A stretch of 64,000 nt of DNA from Micromonospora sp. CB01531 (GCF_001905095.1 NZ_LWLS01000046.1:116017-180016), one strand, 5' to 3'. Positions 17,404 to 27,832 are shown, counted from the first letter of the stretch. Numbers and translations: made by a program. Notes: generated from the sequence alone by a model not told the origin.

Positions 17404-18935
17404 CAGCGTCTCCTCTCGCTCGCCGTCCCGGCGCGCGTCCGGCCCCGCCGGGCGGCGCGGGCTGCGGCCTGGTCGTCCTCCCGCCGCGACCGGGACCGGG
17501 GTACGGACCCACGGTCCGCCGGTGGCGTCGCCGGGCGGCGGCGCCGGCCGGGAAGCGGCGGCAACGGGGCCCAGAGTAGTCGGACCCACCGGGCCGGCGG
17601 ACGGGCATGCAGGGCTCGGGCCGCGTCCGGCTCGGCCCGGGCGAAGGACGCGAGCATGCCGACCGCCGCCAGGGTGACCACCAGGGCGCTGCCGCCGTCG
17701 GAGATGAACGGCAGTGGCACGCCGGTCAGCGGCAGCAGTCCGGTGACCCCGCCGATGTTGATCACCGCCTGGCCGACCAGCCAGGCGGTTACGCCGGCCG
17801 CGGCGAGCCGGCGGAACGGGTCCTCCACCCGCCGGGCGATCCGCAACCCGGTGTACGCCAGCACGGCGAACAGCACCAGCACCACGGTGCAGCCGACCAC
17901 GCCCAACTCCTCGGCGATGATCGCGAAGATGAAGTCGTTGTGCGCCTCGGGCAGCCAGGCCCACTTGAAGGTGCTCTTGCCCAGCCCGACACCGAACCAG
18001 CCGCCGTGGCCGAGCGCGTAGCGGGCCTGGACGAGCTGGTAGCAGCCCTCCAACTGCTCCTCGAAGCAGGTCTTCGGGTCGGGCGGGTCGAGAAACGAGG
18101 TGAGCCGGGTCAGCCGGTAGTTGTCGGCATCGCGGGAACCCGAGCCGGCCCCCAGGGACGCGGCGGCGACCAGCAGGCCGACGCCGAGCAGGCCGACCGC
18201 GGAGAGGGCGGCGAAGACCCGCCTCCGTACGCCGGCCGCCCAGAGCATGCCGACCACCAGGGCCAGCAGGCAGAGCATGCTGCCCAGGTCGTTGTAGCCG
18301 ACCAGCACGGAGAGCAGCCCGACCACAGGGAACAGCGGGGTGGCCAGTTCCTTCCACCAGCCCAGCGCGGCGCCCTTGCGGGCCAGCACGTGCGCGCCCC
18401 AGAGCACCAGCGCGAACTTGGCCACCTCGACCGGTTGCACGGAGACCGGGCCGAACCAGAGCCAGAGCAGGTTGGCCTCGAGCGGGCCGACCGACTTCAC
18501 CCGGAACAGCGCCTCCAGCGCGACCAGCAGGTTGAGGATCAGCAACAGCACCACGGCCACGCCGAGGAAGGGCCGGGCGATCGCCCGGAAGGTGCGGGCG
18601 GGCAGCCGCTGGCAGGCCCAGAACGCCACGATGCCGATCACCGCGAAGACGGTCTGCCGGACCAGCGAGGCCGAGGCGTCGCCGTCCTCGGCGTAGTCCT
18701 TCACGCTGGTCGCCGAGAAGACCATGGTGAGGCCGATCAGCAGCAGCAGGCCGGCGCTGGAGAGCAGCAGATAGTAGGAGGCCAACGGCCGGGCCAGCAG
18801 GCCGCGCAGCGCGGCCAGCCCGCCGGCGGCGTCCAGCCCGAGCGACGGGGCCGGCGGATCGGCCGGCCGGGTCGCGGCCGGTGCCCGTCTGCTCTGCGTG
18901 TCGGTGGTGCCCTCGGTGTCTCGTCCCTCCCCCAC
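17403..18935 (-). CDS. ftsW: SEDS peptidoglycan glycosyltransferase FtsW
   Basis: Polymerises lipid II at the septum with its partner FtsI. 510 residues, about ten membrane segments between residues 50 and 430. VQPVEVAKFALVLWGA, the loop YALGHGGWFGVGLGKSTFKWAWLPEAHNDFIFAIIAEELGVVG and GVPLPFISDGGSALV are SEDS family motifs; the catalytic Asp/Glu region is in this set. A long basic C-terminal tail (RRRRPATPPADRGSVPRSRSRRED) is cytoplasmic. First gene after the mraY terminator, so it should have its own promoter in 18936-19050, though no clean boxes are seen. murD is not between mraY and ftsW. Confidence 0.96.
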   Translation of the reverse strand: MGEGRDTEGTTDTQSRRAPAATRPADPPAPSLGLDAAGGLAALRGLLARPLASYYLLLSSAGLLLLIGLTMVFSATSVKDYAEDGDASASLVRQTVFAVIGIVAFWACQRLPARTFRAIARPFLGVAVVLLLILNLLVALEALFRVKSVGPLEANLLWLWFGPVSVQPVEVAKFALVLWGAHVLARKGAALGWWKELATPLFPVVGLLSVLVGYNDLGSMLCLLALVVGMLWAAGVRRRVFAALSAVGLLGVGLLVAAASLGAGSGSRDADNYRLTRLTSFLDPPDPKTCFEEQLEGCYQLVQARYALGHGGWFGVGLGKSTFKWAWLPEAHNDFIFAIIAEELGVVGCTVVLVLFAVLAYTGLRIARRVEDPFRRLAAAGVTAWLVGQAVINIGGVTGLLPLTGVPLPFISDGGSALVVTLAAVGMLASFARAEPDAARALHARPPARWVRLLWAPLPPLPGRRRRPATPPADRGSVPRSRSRREDDQAAARAARRGRTRAGTASERRR

Positions 18936-19057
18936 CCGCCCATCATCGCGGCTCGACCCGCCCGCCCGTGGCGCAACCGCCCGGTCGGCGTGTCGGGGCG
19001 GGAAGACGGCCCGCCAGCGGACCGGCGGTCACCACCGGGGACCTGCCGAAGAGGAAA

Positions 19058-19082
19058 GGGCCCCGGCCGACGGCCGGGGCCC
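19058..19082 (-). terminator. Strong hairpin after mraY
   Basis: Twelve-base complementary arms (19058-19069 and 19071-19082), nearly a perfect palindrome, followed on the minus strand by CTTTCCTCTT. It lies 15 bases past the mraY stop and before ftsW, where murD would be in most dcw clusters. Confidence 0.8.
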
Positions 19083-19096
19083 CTGCACGGCTGCGC

Positions 19097-20221
19097 TCAG
19101 CTGACCGCGGCGAGGAACTCGCTGTAGAACAGGCCCAGCGCGATGGCCACCCCGATGCCGGCGATGATCCAGAACCGGACCACGATGTTGACCTCGCTCC
19201 AGCCGGCCAGCTCGAAGTGGTGCTGCAACGGCGACATCCGGAACACCCGCTTGCCGGTGGTCCGGAACGAGATGATCTGGATCACCACGGACATCGTGAT
19301 GATCACGAAGAGCGCGCCGATGATCGGCAGCAGCAGGATGGTCCGGGTGGACATCGCCATACCGGCGATCAGGCCGCCCAGGCCGAGCGCCCCGGTGTCG
19401 CCCATGAAGATCCGGGCCGGCGAGGTGTTCCACCACAGGAAGCCCACACAGGCGCCGGCCGCCGCCCCGGCGATCAGGGCGATCTCCAGCGGGTCCCGGA
19501 CGGTGTAGCAGTACGCCTCGGTGTAGTTCGGGTCGGCGCACCAGTGCCGGTACTGCCAGAACGCGATCAGCCCGTACGCGGCGAGCACCATCACCGAGGC
19601 GCCGGTGGCCAGGCCGTCGAGACCGTCGGTGAGGTTCACCCCGTTGGTCGCGGCCATCACCACGAAGATGAACAGGATCACCGCACCGACCTTGGTCAGG
19701 TCCAGCGCCGGGATGTCCCGGATGAAGCTCAGCGTGGTGCTGCCAACCGTCTCGGCGTTGGTCCGGTTGCCGCTGACGTCGTACATGGTGCTCGGGAAGT
19801 AGAGCGCGACGATGCCGAAGACCGCCCCGACCAGGATCTGGCCGGCCAGCTTGCCGCGCTTGTTGAGGCCGCCGCTGTGCCGCTTGCGCACCTTCAGGAA
19901 GTCGTCGATGAAGCCGACGGCGCCGGAGAACACCATCAGCCCCAGCAGCACCAGCGCGGTGATGGTCGGCTCGACCTGGGCGATCTGGAGGTCCGGCAGG
20001 GTGGTCAGGGCCAGGTGGCCGGCGACGTACGCGATCACCGTGGCCAGGATGAAGACCACGCCGCCCATCGTCGGCGTGCCCTTCTTGCCCTGGTGCATGG
20101 CCGGGCCCTCGGCCCGGATCGGCTGGCCGGCCTTGAGCCGGGTGAACACCTTGATCGCGATCGGGGTGCAGAACAGCGAGATGAGGAAGGCGACCCCGAT
20201 GGCGACGATGACCGCCCTCAT
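19097..20221 (-). CDS. mraY: Phospho-MurNAc-pentapeptide transferase
   Basis: Makes lipid I by moving phospho-MurNAc-pentapeptide to undecaprenyl phosphate. 374 residues, ten membrane segments. [22 protein letters not shown] with the DD pair, [16 protein letters not shown] and the [19 protein letters not shown] motif are all present. ATG 20221 overlaps the murF stop (ATGA). Confidence 0.97.
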   Translation of the reverse strand: MRAVIVAIGVAFLISLFCTPIAIKVFTRLKAGQPIRAEGPAMHQGKKGTPTMGGVVFILATVIAYVAGHLALTTLPDLQIAQVEPTITALVLLGLMVFSGAVGFIDDFLKVRKRHSGGLNKRGKLAGQILVGAVFGIVALYFPSTMYDVSGNRTNAETVGSTTLSFIRDIPALDLTKVGAVILFIFVVMAATNGVNLTDGLDGLATGASVMVLAAYGLIAFWQYRHWCADPNYTEAYCYTVRDPLEIALIAGAAAGACVGFLWWNTSPARIFMGDTGALGLGGLIAGMAMSTRTILLLPIIGALFVIITMSVVIQIISFRTTGKRVFRMSPLQHHFELAGWSEVNIVVRFWIIAGIGVAIALGLFYSEFLAAVS

Positions 20222-21615
20222 GAGGCGGCCTCCTCGGTGGCGTCCGCGCGCAGCGCGTCGGCCACCTCCCACGTGCGGTACCGGGAGCCCTTCACCAGGA
20301 CCACGTCACCCGGACGTAGCTCGCTCCGCAGCACCTCGACGGCCGCCGCCTGATCGGTGAGCAGCACCGACTCTCCTCCCCAGTTGCCTACCGCTGTCGC
20401 CCCGTGGTGGATCGGCGCCGCCGGCTCGCCCACCACGAGCAGCCGGTCGACGCCCAACTCGGCCGCGAGCCGGCCGACCTGCTGGTGTCCCTCCCGTTCG
20501 AAGTCCCCCAGCTCAGCCATGTAGCCGAGCACCGCGACAGTACGCCCCCGCCCGCCCAGGCTGGCGAGCGCCCGGAGCGCCACGCCCATCGAGGCCGGGT
20601 TGGCGTTGTACGAATCGTCGATCACCGTGACCCCGTCGGCGCGTTCGAAGACGTCCATCCGGCGGGTGGAGACCAGGCCCAGCTCACCCAGGGCGGCGGC
20701 CAGCTCGGCCAGCGGCATCCCCAGCTCGCGGGCGACCGCCGCGGCGGCCAGTGAGTTGGAGACCTGGTGCCGCCCAGTCAGCCCGAGCCGCACCGGCACG
20801 TTCCCCTCCGGGGTCACCAGCGTGTATGACGGCCGGCCCCGCCCGTCCAGCGTCACGTCCATCGCCCGCACGTCGGCCCGCTCCGACTCGCCGTACCGGA
20901 CCACCCGGGCCTCGGTGCGGGCCGCCATGGCGTCGACCAGCGGGTCGTCGGCGTTCAGCACAGCCAGCCCGTCGGCGGGCAGCGCCTCGACCAGCTCCCC
21001 CTTGGCGAGGGCGATGGTCTCCACCGAGCCGAACTCCCCGATGTGCGCGACCCCGACGTTGAGCACCACGGAGATCCGCGGCGGCACCACCTCGCACAGG
21101 TAGCGCACGTGCCCCACCCCGCGGGCGCCCTTCTCCATGACCAGGTATCGGGTCTCCGGGCCGGCCTGCAGCGCGGTGTACGGGTGCCCCAGCTCGTTGT
21201 TGAACGAGCCGGGCGGTGCCACGGTCGGGCCGAGCCGGACCGCGAGCTGGGCGATCAGGTCCTTGGTGGTGGTCTTGCCGGACGACCCGGTGAGCCCGAT
21301 CACGGTCAGTCCGGGCAGCCGGTCGACCACCGTGCGGGCCAGCCGCCCCATCGCGTCGAGTGCGTCGGCCACCAGCACCATCGGCACGCCCGGCACCTCG
21401 CGGGTGCCGAGCACCGCCACCGCGCCGGCGTCGAGCGCGGCGGTCGCGTAGTCGTGCCCGTCCACCTGCTCGCCGGGGAAGGCGACGAAGAGGCCGCCCG
21501 GGCCGACCTTGCGGGAGTCGAACTCGACCGACCCGGTGACCCGGGCGTCCGGGTCGGCGGCGACCAGTCGCCCGTCGACGGCCGCGGCGACCTCGGCCAG
21601 AGTCAGCGGGATCAT
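20218..21615 (-). CDS. murF: UDP-MurNAc-tripeptide--D-Ala-D-Ala ligase
   Basis: Adds D-Ala-D-Ala to finish the stem pentapeptide. 465 residues: N-terminal domain [35 protein letters not shown] site [18 protein letters not shown], central [23 protein letters not shown] and C-terminal [14 protein letters not shown] 21615 overlaps the murE stop (ATGA). Confidence 0.97.
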   Translation of the reverse strand: MIPLTLAEVAAAVDGRLVAADPDARVTGSVEFDSRKVGPGGLFVAFPGEQVDGHDYATAALDAGAVAVLGTREVPGVPMVLVADALDAMGRLARTVVDRLPGLTVIGLTGSSGKTTTKDLIAQLAVRLGPTVAPPGSFNNELGHPYTALQAGPETRYLVMEKGARGVGHVRYLCEVVPPRISVVLNVGVAHIGEFGSVETIALAKGELVEALPADGLAVLNADDPLVDAMAARTEARVVRYGESERADVRAMDVTLDGRGRPSYTLVTPEGNVPVRLGLTGRHQVSNSLAAAAVARELGMPLAELAAALGELGLVSTRRMDVFERADGVTVIDDSYNANPASMGVALRALASLGGRGRTVAVLGYMAELGDFEREGHQQVGRLAAELGVDRLLVVGEPAAPIHHGATAVGNWGGESVLLTDQAAAVEVLRSELRPGDVVLVKGSRYRTWEVADALRADATEEAAS

Positions 21616-23186
21616 GGCCGCCCCACCAGGTCGCCGAACCGGACACGCAGCGCCTCGGCGAGTTCCACCCGGTCGTCGAACGGCAGCACCTCGCCGTTGA
21701 TCTCCTGACCGCGTTCCTGCCCCTTGCCGAGCAGGGCCACGATGTCACCCGGTTCGGCCAACCGGACCGCCTCCTCGATCGCGGCCCGCCGGCCGGGCGC
21801 CTCGATGATCCGCGCGGCCGTGTCCGCCGCGTACGCCCCGGCCAGCACCTCGGCCCGGATCGCGGCCGGCTCCTCGGTGCGCGGGTTGTCGTCGGTCACC
21901 AGCACCACGTCGGCTCCGATCGCCGCGACCGCCCCCATCACCGGCCGCTTGCCCCGGTCCCGGTCGCCGCCGGCGCCCAGAACGCAGATCAGCCGGCCGG
22001 TGGTCAGGTCCCGCAGGGCGGTCAGCACCGCCTCGATGGCGTTGGCCTTGTGCGCGTAGTCGACCACCCCGAGCACCGGGGCATCGCCGCTGACCAGTTC
22101 CAGCCGCCCGGGCACCCCGCCGCAGGCGGCCACCCCGCGGGCCGCCGTGGCCGGGTCGACCTCGGCAGCCACCAGGGTGGCGATGGCGAGCAGGGCGTTG
22201 GCCACGTTGTGCCGCCCGGGCAGCGAGACGCCGGTGGGCAGGGTCAGCCCGTCCGGGCCGTGCACGGTGAAGCGCTGGGCGTACCCCTCGCCGTCGACGC
22301 CGTCGGCCCACCAGGTGGCGGTCGGGTCGCCGGCCGCCGAGTAGGTCACGGTCGCCGGCTTGAGCAGCGGGCGCAGCGCCGGGTCGTCGTGGTTGAGCAC
22401 CTCGACCTGGCAGCGCCCGTCGAAGAGCTTCGCCTTGGCGGCGAAGTAGTCCGCCTCGTCGGCGTGGAAGTCCAGGTGGTCGGAGCCGAAGTTGGTGTAG
22501 CCGCCGACGGTGAACCGGACCCCGCCGACCCGTCCCATGGCCAGCGCGTGGCTGGACACCTCCATGACCACCGCGTCGACTCCCCGCTCCCGGGCCACGG
22601 CGAGCATGGCGTGCAGGTCGGTCGCCTCCGGGGTGGTCCGGACGCTGTCGATCACCAGGTCGCCGAGCCGGGTCTCCACGGTGCCGATCAGGCCCGTGGT
22701 GTGCCCGGCGGCGCGCAGCCCGGACTCGATCAGGTAACTGGTGGAGGTCTTGCCGGCGGTGCCGGTGACGCCGATCACGGTCAGGCCGGCGGTCGGATCG
22801 CCGTACACCGTGGCGGCGACCTCGCCGAGCACCGCCCGGGGATCGTCCACCACCACCGTGGGCAGGCCCGTGCCGGCGGCCAGCGCCACCCCGGCCGGGT
22901 CGGTCAGCACGGCCACCGCGCCGGCCTCGGCCGCGGCGGCCGCGAACTCCGCGCCGTGCCGGCGGGCGCCGGGCAGGGCCGCGTACAGGTCGCCGGGGCG
23001 GACCTCCTGGCTGGCGTGGGTCACCCCGGTGACGGCCACGTCGGCGGCCTCCGGAGGCAGCTGACCCTGCCTTTCGCTCGCGGCTGCGGGGCTCGCGAAC
23101 TCGCTCCGCGCGCTCGCCCGCAACCGGGCGGCGAGGTCGCCGAGCCGGACGGGATGCACGGTACGGGGACGTGGATTGCCGGGCAC
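21612..23186 (-). CDS. murE: UDP-MurNAc-L-Ala-D-Glu--meso-diaminopimelate ligase
   Basis: Adds the third stem residue. 524 residues. ATP site VIGVTGTAGKTSTSYLIE, carbamylated-Lys region and the DNPRTEEP motif, whose Arg selects meso-diaminopimelate. The N-terminal domain (VTGVTHASQEVRPGDLYAALPGA) is preceded by an extra segment ASARSEFASPAAASERQ (residues 24-41) that homologues lack and that matches the repeat at murG/murC. GTG 23186 is preferred; GTG 23225 is an in-frame alternative. Confidence 0.95.
   Translation of the reverse strand: MPGNPRPRTVHPVRLGDLAARLRASARSEFASPAAASERQGQLPPEAADVAVTGVTHASQEVRPGDLYAALPGARRHGAEFAAAAAEAGAVAVLTDPAGVALAAGTGLPTVVVDDPRAVLGEVAATVYGDPTAGLTVIGVTGTAGKTSTSYLIESGLRAAGHTTGLIGTVETRLGDLVIDSVRTTPEATDLHAMLAVARERGVDAVVMEVSSHALAMGRVGGVRFTVGGYTNFGSDHLDFHADEADYFAAKAKLFDGRCQVEVLNHDDPALRPLLKPATVTYSAAGDPTATWWADGVDGEGYAQRFTVHGPDGLTLPTGVSLPGRHNVANALLAIATLVAAEVDPATAARGVAACGGVPGRLELVSGDAPVLGVVDYAHKANAIEAVLTALRDLTTGRLICVLGAGGDRDRGKRPVMGAVAAIGADVVLVTDDNPRTEEPAAIRAEVLAGAYAADTAARIIEAPGRRAAIEEAVRLAEPGDIVALLGKGQERGQEINGEVLPFDDRVELAEALRVRFGDLVGRP
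23064..23117 (-). repeat. Dispersed repeat fused in frame in murE
   Basis: On the minus strand this 54-base segment (codons 24-41 of murE) matches the first ~43 bases of the mini-ORF at 16208-16300 (shared cores GAGCGCG, GCGAGCCCCGCAG). It encodes ASARSEFASPAAASERQG, against VSARSELASPAVAN in the other copy. It lies between LGDLAARL and the conserved VAVTGVTHAS, where family members have a short linker. Confidence 0.75.
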
Positions 23187-23277
23187 GGCGTCAGACCCTA
23201 CCCGGTCGTCCGGTCCCGAGCGCACAGCCGCCCCGGTGGTTCGTCGCCACTCACCGATGATGTCTCCCGGTGCCCGC

Positions 23278-25497
23278 TCAGCGCGGAAAGACCTCGAACT
23301 TGGGGGACTTGTTGGTCGGCGAGGCAGGCACCCGGTAGTGCGCGAGCGTGAAGCCCATCATCTCCCGGAAGGCCGGTGCGGCCACCCCGCCGACCTCCCC
23401 ACCCGGGCTCCAGACGAAGACCGCCACCGCGTACCGCGGCTTCTCCGCGGGGGCCATCCCGATGAACGAGTGGACCTCGCCCGGCTGCCGTTTTCCGTCG
23501 ACGTACCGCAGGCCGGTGCCGGTCTTGCCGGCCACCCGGTAGCCCGGGACCGCGGCGGCCAGGCCGGTGGCCGAGCCGTCCGGGCCGTCGACCGTGGTGA
23601 CCGCCTCCAGCATGGTGCGCAGCGCGGCGGCGTTCTGCGGGCTGAGCACCGAACGGGTCTCCGGGGCGGGCCCCGGCGTCCGCTTCCCGTCCGGGCCGAT
23701 CACGTCCTTGATCAGGTGCGGCTGGACGTACGTCCCGTCGTTGGCGATGGCGGCGTACGCGGCGGCCATCTGCAACGGCGTGGCGTCCACGCTGTGCCCG
23801 ATCGGCACCGACCCGTACGCCGAACCACTCCACTGGTCGGCTGGGAGCAACCGCCCGGAGGCCTCCCCGGGCATCCCCTCGCCGGTGGGCTGCCCCAGCC
23901 CGAACCGCTTCTGGTAGTCGATGAGCCGATCCGGGCCCAGCTTCTCGGCGATCTCGATGGTCCCGACGTTGGACGAGAACGCCAGCATGCCGGGAATGCT
24001 CATCCGCCGCCCGTTCGCCGGGTGGGTGTCCTCGAATTTCACCCCGCCCCTGGTGATCGTGTTCGCGACGGGAAAGACCGTGTCCTTGGTGATCACGCCC
24101 TCCTGGAGGGCGGCGCCGTAGGTGATCGCCTTGTGGATCGAGCCCGGGTCCACCACGAAGCTGGTGGCGGCGTCCGCCCGGTCGCTCGGCGAGCTGACCT
24201 TCGTCGGCTCGGTCGCGCTGTAGCCGGGGTAGCTCACCTGGGCCCGCACCTCGCCGGAGGACACCTCGATGATCACCGCCGCGCCCACGCTGTCCCGGGT
24301 CTGGGCCATCCGGCTGGACAGGATCCGCTGGGCCTGGAACTGCAGGTCACGGTCGATCGTGAGCCCCAGCGAGCTGCCGGGCTTCGCCGGCGTGGTCTCG
24401 CTGTAGCCGCCGGGGATCGGCGCGGCCAGGGCGCCCTGCCCCGCCTCGTACCGTTTCCGGCCGGGCTGTCCCCGCAGCAGGTCGTCGTACTTCGCCTCCA
24501 GTCCCTCCAGGCCGTTCATGTCCTGGCTGGTGAAGCCGATCAGGTTGGCGGCCAGATCGCCGCCGGGCACCTCGCGCTTCTCGTCCCGGTGCGTGCCGAT
24601 GCCGGCCAGGTCCAGTGCCATGATCTGCTTGGCCTTGTCGATGTCGACCCCGCGGGCCAGGTACTCGAACTGGGACTTGATATTGGTGCCGGGGAGGGTG
24701 CGCTCCTTCATCTTGTCGGCCAGTTCGGTGACCCGCACCCCGAGCAGCGGGGAGAGCAGCTTCGCGGTGGCCAACGGGTCCTTGACCTTGGTCGGGTCCA
24801 CAAAGACGTAGCGCGCCTCGACGCTGTGCGCCAGCGGCTCGCCCTTCCAGTCGTAGATGGCCCCGCGCGGGGCCGGCAACTCGACCACGGTGAGCCGGTT
24901 CGCGAGCCCGCCGTCGGCGTACGCCGGGGTGTCCACGGTCTGCAGGAAGACCAGCCGGATGCCGATGGTGGCGAAGAGCGCGAGGGCGAGCAGCGTGCCG
25001 AGCCGCAGCCGGCGGCGCGGGTCGGCCAGCTTCGGCGGCCGGCGCGGTTTGCGGGACGGCCGGCGGGCGGCGGCCGTCCGGGCCGGCCGGCGCGGGGCCG
25101 TCCGGCGGCGCGGTGCCGGCGCCTCGTCGTCGTCGAAGGGCTCCCGGACCGGGCGCGCCGACACGGTCCGCACCACGCCGGTCCGGCCGCCCGCAGTGTC
25201 CCGGCGGCCGGCGCGGGTCGCCCCGGCCCGGCCACCGTCGAGCACCTGCAGCGCCGGCCGGAACGGGTCACCGGAGCGGCTGCTGCGCGGGGTACGCCGT
25301 TGCTCGGCACCCCCGCCGGTCCGGGCGGCGCCGCCGCCCTCCCGGATGGTCCGCCCCCGGGGCGTGTACGCCCGGGCGTCGGAGATCCCGCCGACGCCCG
25401 GTTCCCCGGAGCGCGGGTCGGCGCCCCGGCCACCCGGGGACGAACCGCGCCGGGAGCCTATGGCGTCCCGGCGCGGTTCCTCCGATCTCGGCGGCAC
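23278..25497 (-). CDS. ftsI: Septal penicillin-binding protein (transpeptidase) FtsI/PBP3
   Basis: Cross-links septal peptidoglycan, partner of FtsW. 739 residues: a very basic, disordered cytoplasmic region (1 to about 165, rich in Arg/Pro), one membrane segment (about 167-187), the dimerisation domain (LPAPRGAIYDWKGEPLAHSV) and the transpeptidase domain with SxxK in DPGSIHK (active Ser near residue 453), SSN in MLAFSSNVGT and KTG in RVAGKTGTG. GTG 25497 follows the ftsL stop by 3 bases. The class B PBP lacks PASTA domains. Confidence 0.96.
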   Translation of the reverse strand: MPPRSEEPRRDAIGSRRGSSPGGRGADPRSGEPGVGGISDARAYTPRGRTIREGGGAARTGGGAEQRRTPRSSRSGDPFRPALQVLDGGRAGATRAGRRDTAGGRTGVVRTVSARPVREPFDDDEAPAPRRRTAPRRPARTAAARRPSRKPRRPPKLADPRRRLRLGTLLALALFATIGIRLVFLQTVDTPAYADGGLANRLTVVELPAPRGAIYDWKGEPLAHSVEARYVFVDPTKVKDPLATAKLLSPLLGVRVTELADKMKERTLPGTNIKSQFEYLARGVDIDKAKQIMALDLAGIGTHRDEKREVPGGDLAANLIGFTSQDMNGLEGLEAKYDDLLRGQPGRKRYEAGQGALAAPIPGGYSETTPAKPGSSLGLTIDRDLQFQAQRILSSRMAQTRDSVGAAVIIEVSSGEVRAQVSYPGYSATEPTKVSSPSDRADAATSFVVDPGSIHKAITYGAALQEGVITKDTVFPVANTITRGGVKFEDTHPANGRRMSIPGMLAFSSNVGTIEIAEKLGPDRLIDYQKRFGLGQPTGEGMPGEASGRLLPADQWSGSAYGSVPIGHSVDATPLQMAAAYAAIANDGTYVQPHLIKDVIGPDGKRTPGPAPETRSVLSPQNAAALRTMLEAVTTVDGPDGSATGLAAAVPGYRVAGKTGTGLRYVDGKRQPGEVHSFIGMAPAEKPRYAVAVFVWSPGGEVGGVAAPAFREMMGFTLAHYRVPASPTNKSPKFEVFPR

Positions 25498-25500
25498 GGC

Positions 25501-26094
25501 TCAGCCTCCGTTGCCCTGCTGGCTGGTGACGGCGGGCGCGCCCTGCGCCGGGTGCGGCACGCCGATCATCTGCCCGTCCGGCAACCGGATGTACGCCGGA
25601 TCGCCGGACTCCACCAGGCCGAGCTTGCGGGCGTTGGCGGTCAGGTTGCCCGGTGCCTCCTGCTCCGCGATCTCCTGCTTCAGCCGCTGCTGGTCCACGT
25701 CGAGCTTGGCCTGCTCCTGCTGAAGCTTCTCCAGCTTGAACGCGTTCTCGTTGATCTTCGTGTTGATCGCCAGGATGCCCAGCACCCCACCGACCACCAG
25801 CACCAGGATCAGCCCGACGAACGGCGCCCGCGGCACGGACACCGGCGGCGGCGGGGCGACCCGCAGCCGCGGCGACGCCGCACCGGTGTTCCGGGTCCGC
25901 TCGGCCGGCCGCAGCGCGGCAGTGCCCTCGGTGGCGAACTCGCGCGCCCCCCGGGCGCGAGTCTCCTCCCGGCGGTCGCGTCGGTCGGCCCCCGCCGTCG
26001 CGGTACGCGTGGTGCGCTGCGCCGCGGTCCGGCCCCCCGACCGCGGTGCGCGCTGCCCGACGGCGTCCCGGCCGTCGCGCGTGTTGACGTTCAT
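25501..26094 (-). CDS. ftsL: FtsL-like cell division protein
   Basis: Small bitopic divisome protein of the FtsQ-FtsL-FtsB complex. 197 residues: basic cytoplasmic tail, membrane segment about 95-115 ([19 protein letters not shown]), then a heptad-patterned coiled coil ([35 protein letters not shown]). Identified from position and topology because FtsL sequence is poorly conserved. ATG 26094 overlaps the rsmH stop (ATGA). Confidence 0.88.
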   Translation of the reverse strand: MNVNTRDGRDAVGQRAPRSGGRTAAQRTTRTATAGADRRDRREETRARGAREFATEGTAALRPAERTRNTGAASPRLRVAPPPPVSVPRAPFVGLILVLVVGGVLGILAINTKINENAFKLEKLQQEQAKLDVDQQRLKQEIAEQEAPGNLTANARKLGLVESGDPAYIRLPDGQMIGVPHPAQGAPAVTSQQGNGG

Positions 26095-27197
26095 GTCCCC
26101 TCCCCCTCGTCGTCCGTCCCGTTCCCGTCCCCCGGGGCCGACGGGTCCGGTACGGACCCCGGTGACCCCGTCCCCGGTTGGTGCATCGCCTTCACCCGGC
26201 GGCGGTACCGTTCGCGGTCGGTACGCCCCTGCCGGGCCGCCTCCGGGTCGAGCCGTTCCGCTGCCCGCAGCCGCACCGACGCGGCGCGCGGGTTCGCGGC
26301 GACCTCCGCCTCCCCGGGAAGCTCGGCGCCCCGGCTGAGCAGCCGGAACGTCGGGCCCGACCCGGGCAGTTCGACCGGGAGGTCGACCGGGCCCTTGCTG
26401 CGGACCCGATCGGCGAGCGCCTGCTTGGTGAGCCGGTCCTCCAGCGAGTGGTAGGACAGGACCACCATGCGGCCGCCCACGGTGAGCTTGTCGAGCGCGG
26501 CCGGCAGCGCCGCTTCCAGCGCTGCCAGTTCCCGGTTTACCTCGATCCGTAAAGCCTGAAACGTTCTCTTTGCCGGGTGTCCACCGGTTCGTCGGGCTGG
26601 CGCCGGGATGCTCTCCCGGACTAGCTCGGCCAACCGGGCCGACGAGGTGATCCGGGCGCGCTCGCGCTCCCGGATGATCGCCGAGGCGATCTTGCCGGCG
26701 AACTTCTCCTCGCCGTACACCCGCAGCAGCCGGGCCAGCTCGGGGTGCGAGTAGGTGTTGACCACCTCCTCGGCGGTCACCCCCCGGGTCTGGTCCATCC
26801 GCATGTCCAGCGGCGCGTCCTGCGCGTACGCGAACCCGCGGTCGGGCGCGTCGAGTTGCAGGGACGAGACGCCGAGATCGAACAGGACCCCGTCGATCGC
26901 CGGGTACCCGAGCCGGTCGAGCACCTCGGGCAGCTCGTCGTAGACGGCGTGCTCCAGGTGGATCCGGTCGGCGAACCGGGCCAGTCGGACCCGCGCGTGG
27001 GCGAGGGCCTCGGTGTCCCGGTCCAGGCCGATCAGCACCGTGTTCGGGTGCGCCGCCAGCACCGCCTCGGCGTGCCCGGCCAGTCCCAGCGTGGCGTCGA
27101 CGTGCACGGTCCGGCCCTTCCGGCCCAGCGCCGGGGCGAGCAGCTCGAGACACCGCTCGAGCAGCACTGGCACGTGCGTGCCGCGTAGCTCCCCCAT
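26091..27197 (-). CDS. rsmH: 16S rRNA (cytosine-1402-N4)-methyltransferase
   Basis: Methylates C1402 of 16S rRNA with S-adenosylmethionine. 368 residues. [30 protein letters not shown] (SAM motif I), [30 protein letters not shown] and [12 protein letters not shown] are family motifs; the C-terminal tail is disordered and acidic. ATG 27197 has GGGGG upstream; GTG 27209 and a longer start at 27263 are less likely. Usually called mraW in dcw clusters. Confidence 0.95.
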   Translation of the reverse strand: MGELRGTHVPVLLERCLELLAPALGRKGRTVHVDATLGLAGHAEAVLAAHPNTVLIGLDRDTEALAHARVRLARFADRIHLEHAVYDELPEVLDRLGYPAIDGVLFDLGVSSLQLDAPDRGFAYAQDAPLDMRMDQTRGVTAEEVVNTYSHPELARLLRVYGEEKFAGKIASAIIRERERARITSSARLAELVRESIPAPARRTGGHPAKRTFQALRIEVNRELAALEAALPAALDKLTVGGRMVVLSYHSLEDRLTKQALADRVRSKGPVDLPVELPGSGPTFRLLSRGAELPGEAEVAANPRAASVRLRAAERLDPEAARQGRTDRERYRRRVKAMHQPGTGSPGSVPDPSAPGDGNGTDDEGEGT

Positions 27198-27325
27198 GTC
27201 GACCCCCACTGGTTGAAACCTTCCGTCCGTATCGCGTCCGTCGTCGCCACGACGCCTCGTCATACCGCCAGATCCCCATCCGCTCCCGCCCGCCGGAGGC
27301 CGCGGCCCTCCGATTGGATCGTGCG

Positions 27326-27351
27326 CCTGGCACCGGGGAAGGGGTGCCAGG
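27326..27351 (-). terminator. Hairpin between mraZ and rsmH
   Basis: Perfect 9-base arms (27326-27334, 27343-27351) with an 8-base loop, in the ~200-base mraZ-rsmH gap. No U-tract. May be a partial terminator or RNA-stability element setting mraZ expression apart from rsmH. Confidence 0.5.
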
Positions 27352-27400
27352 AACTCGAAAGCGGCTGGAGATCTCGCAGTACGTCGGGCGTCGTCACGCC

Positions 27401-27832
27401 CTACAGACCGCCGGGCAGCACCCCCTCCTCGATGTCGGCGAAGTCGTCTTCGCTCTCCGTGAGGTAGGCCTCCCAGGCCGCCCTGTCCCAGATCTCCACC
27501 CGGGTGCTCGCGCCGATCACGACCAGATCCCGGTCGAGCGCGGCGTAGGACCTCAGGTGTGCGGGGATGGTGACCCGCCCCTGCTTGTCCGGCACCTCGT
27601 CGTGCGCGCTGGCGAAGAAGACCCGGCTGTAGGCCCGGGCCGTCTTGCTCGTCATCGGCTGCGCGCGCAACTGGTCGGCGATTCGTTGGAACTCGGGCAT
27701 CGGGAAGACGTAGAGGCAGCGCTCCTGCCCTTTCGTGATCACGACACCCCCCGCCAGTTCGTCCCGGAACTTCGCCGGCAGGATCAACCGGCCTTTGTCA
27801 TCCAGGCGCGGGGTGTGGGTGCCGAGGAACAT
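27401..27832 (-). CDS. mraZ: Transcriptional regulator MraZ
   Basis: AbrB-like DNA-binding protein that represses its own dcw operon. 143 residues with two repeats of the fold: [25 protein letters not shown] and [32 protein letters not shown], each with the conserved D-x-K/Q-GR motif. The C-terminal [15 protein letters not shown] tail is typical of actinobacteria. ATG 27832, the first gene of the cluster, with its operator about 80 bases upstream. Confidence 0.96.
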   Translation of the reverse strand: MFLGTHTPRLDDKGRLILPAKFRDELAGGVVITKGQERCLYVFPMPEFQRIADQLRAQPMTSKTARAYSRVFFASAHDEVPDKQGRVTIPAHLRSYAALDRDLVVIGASTRVEIWDRAAWEAYLTESEDDFADIEEGVLPGGL

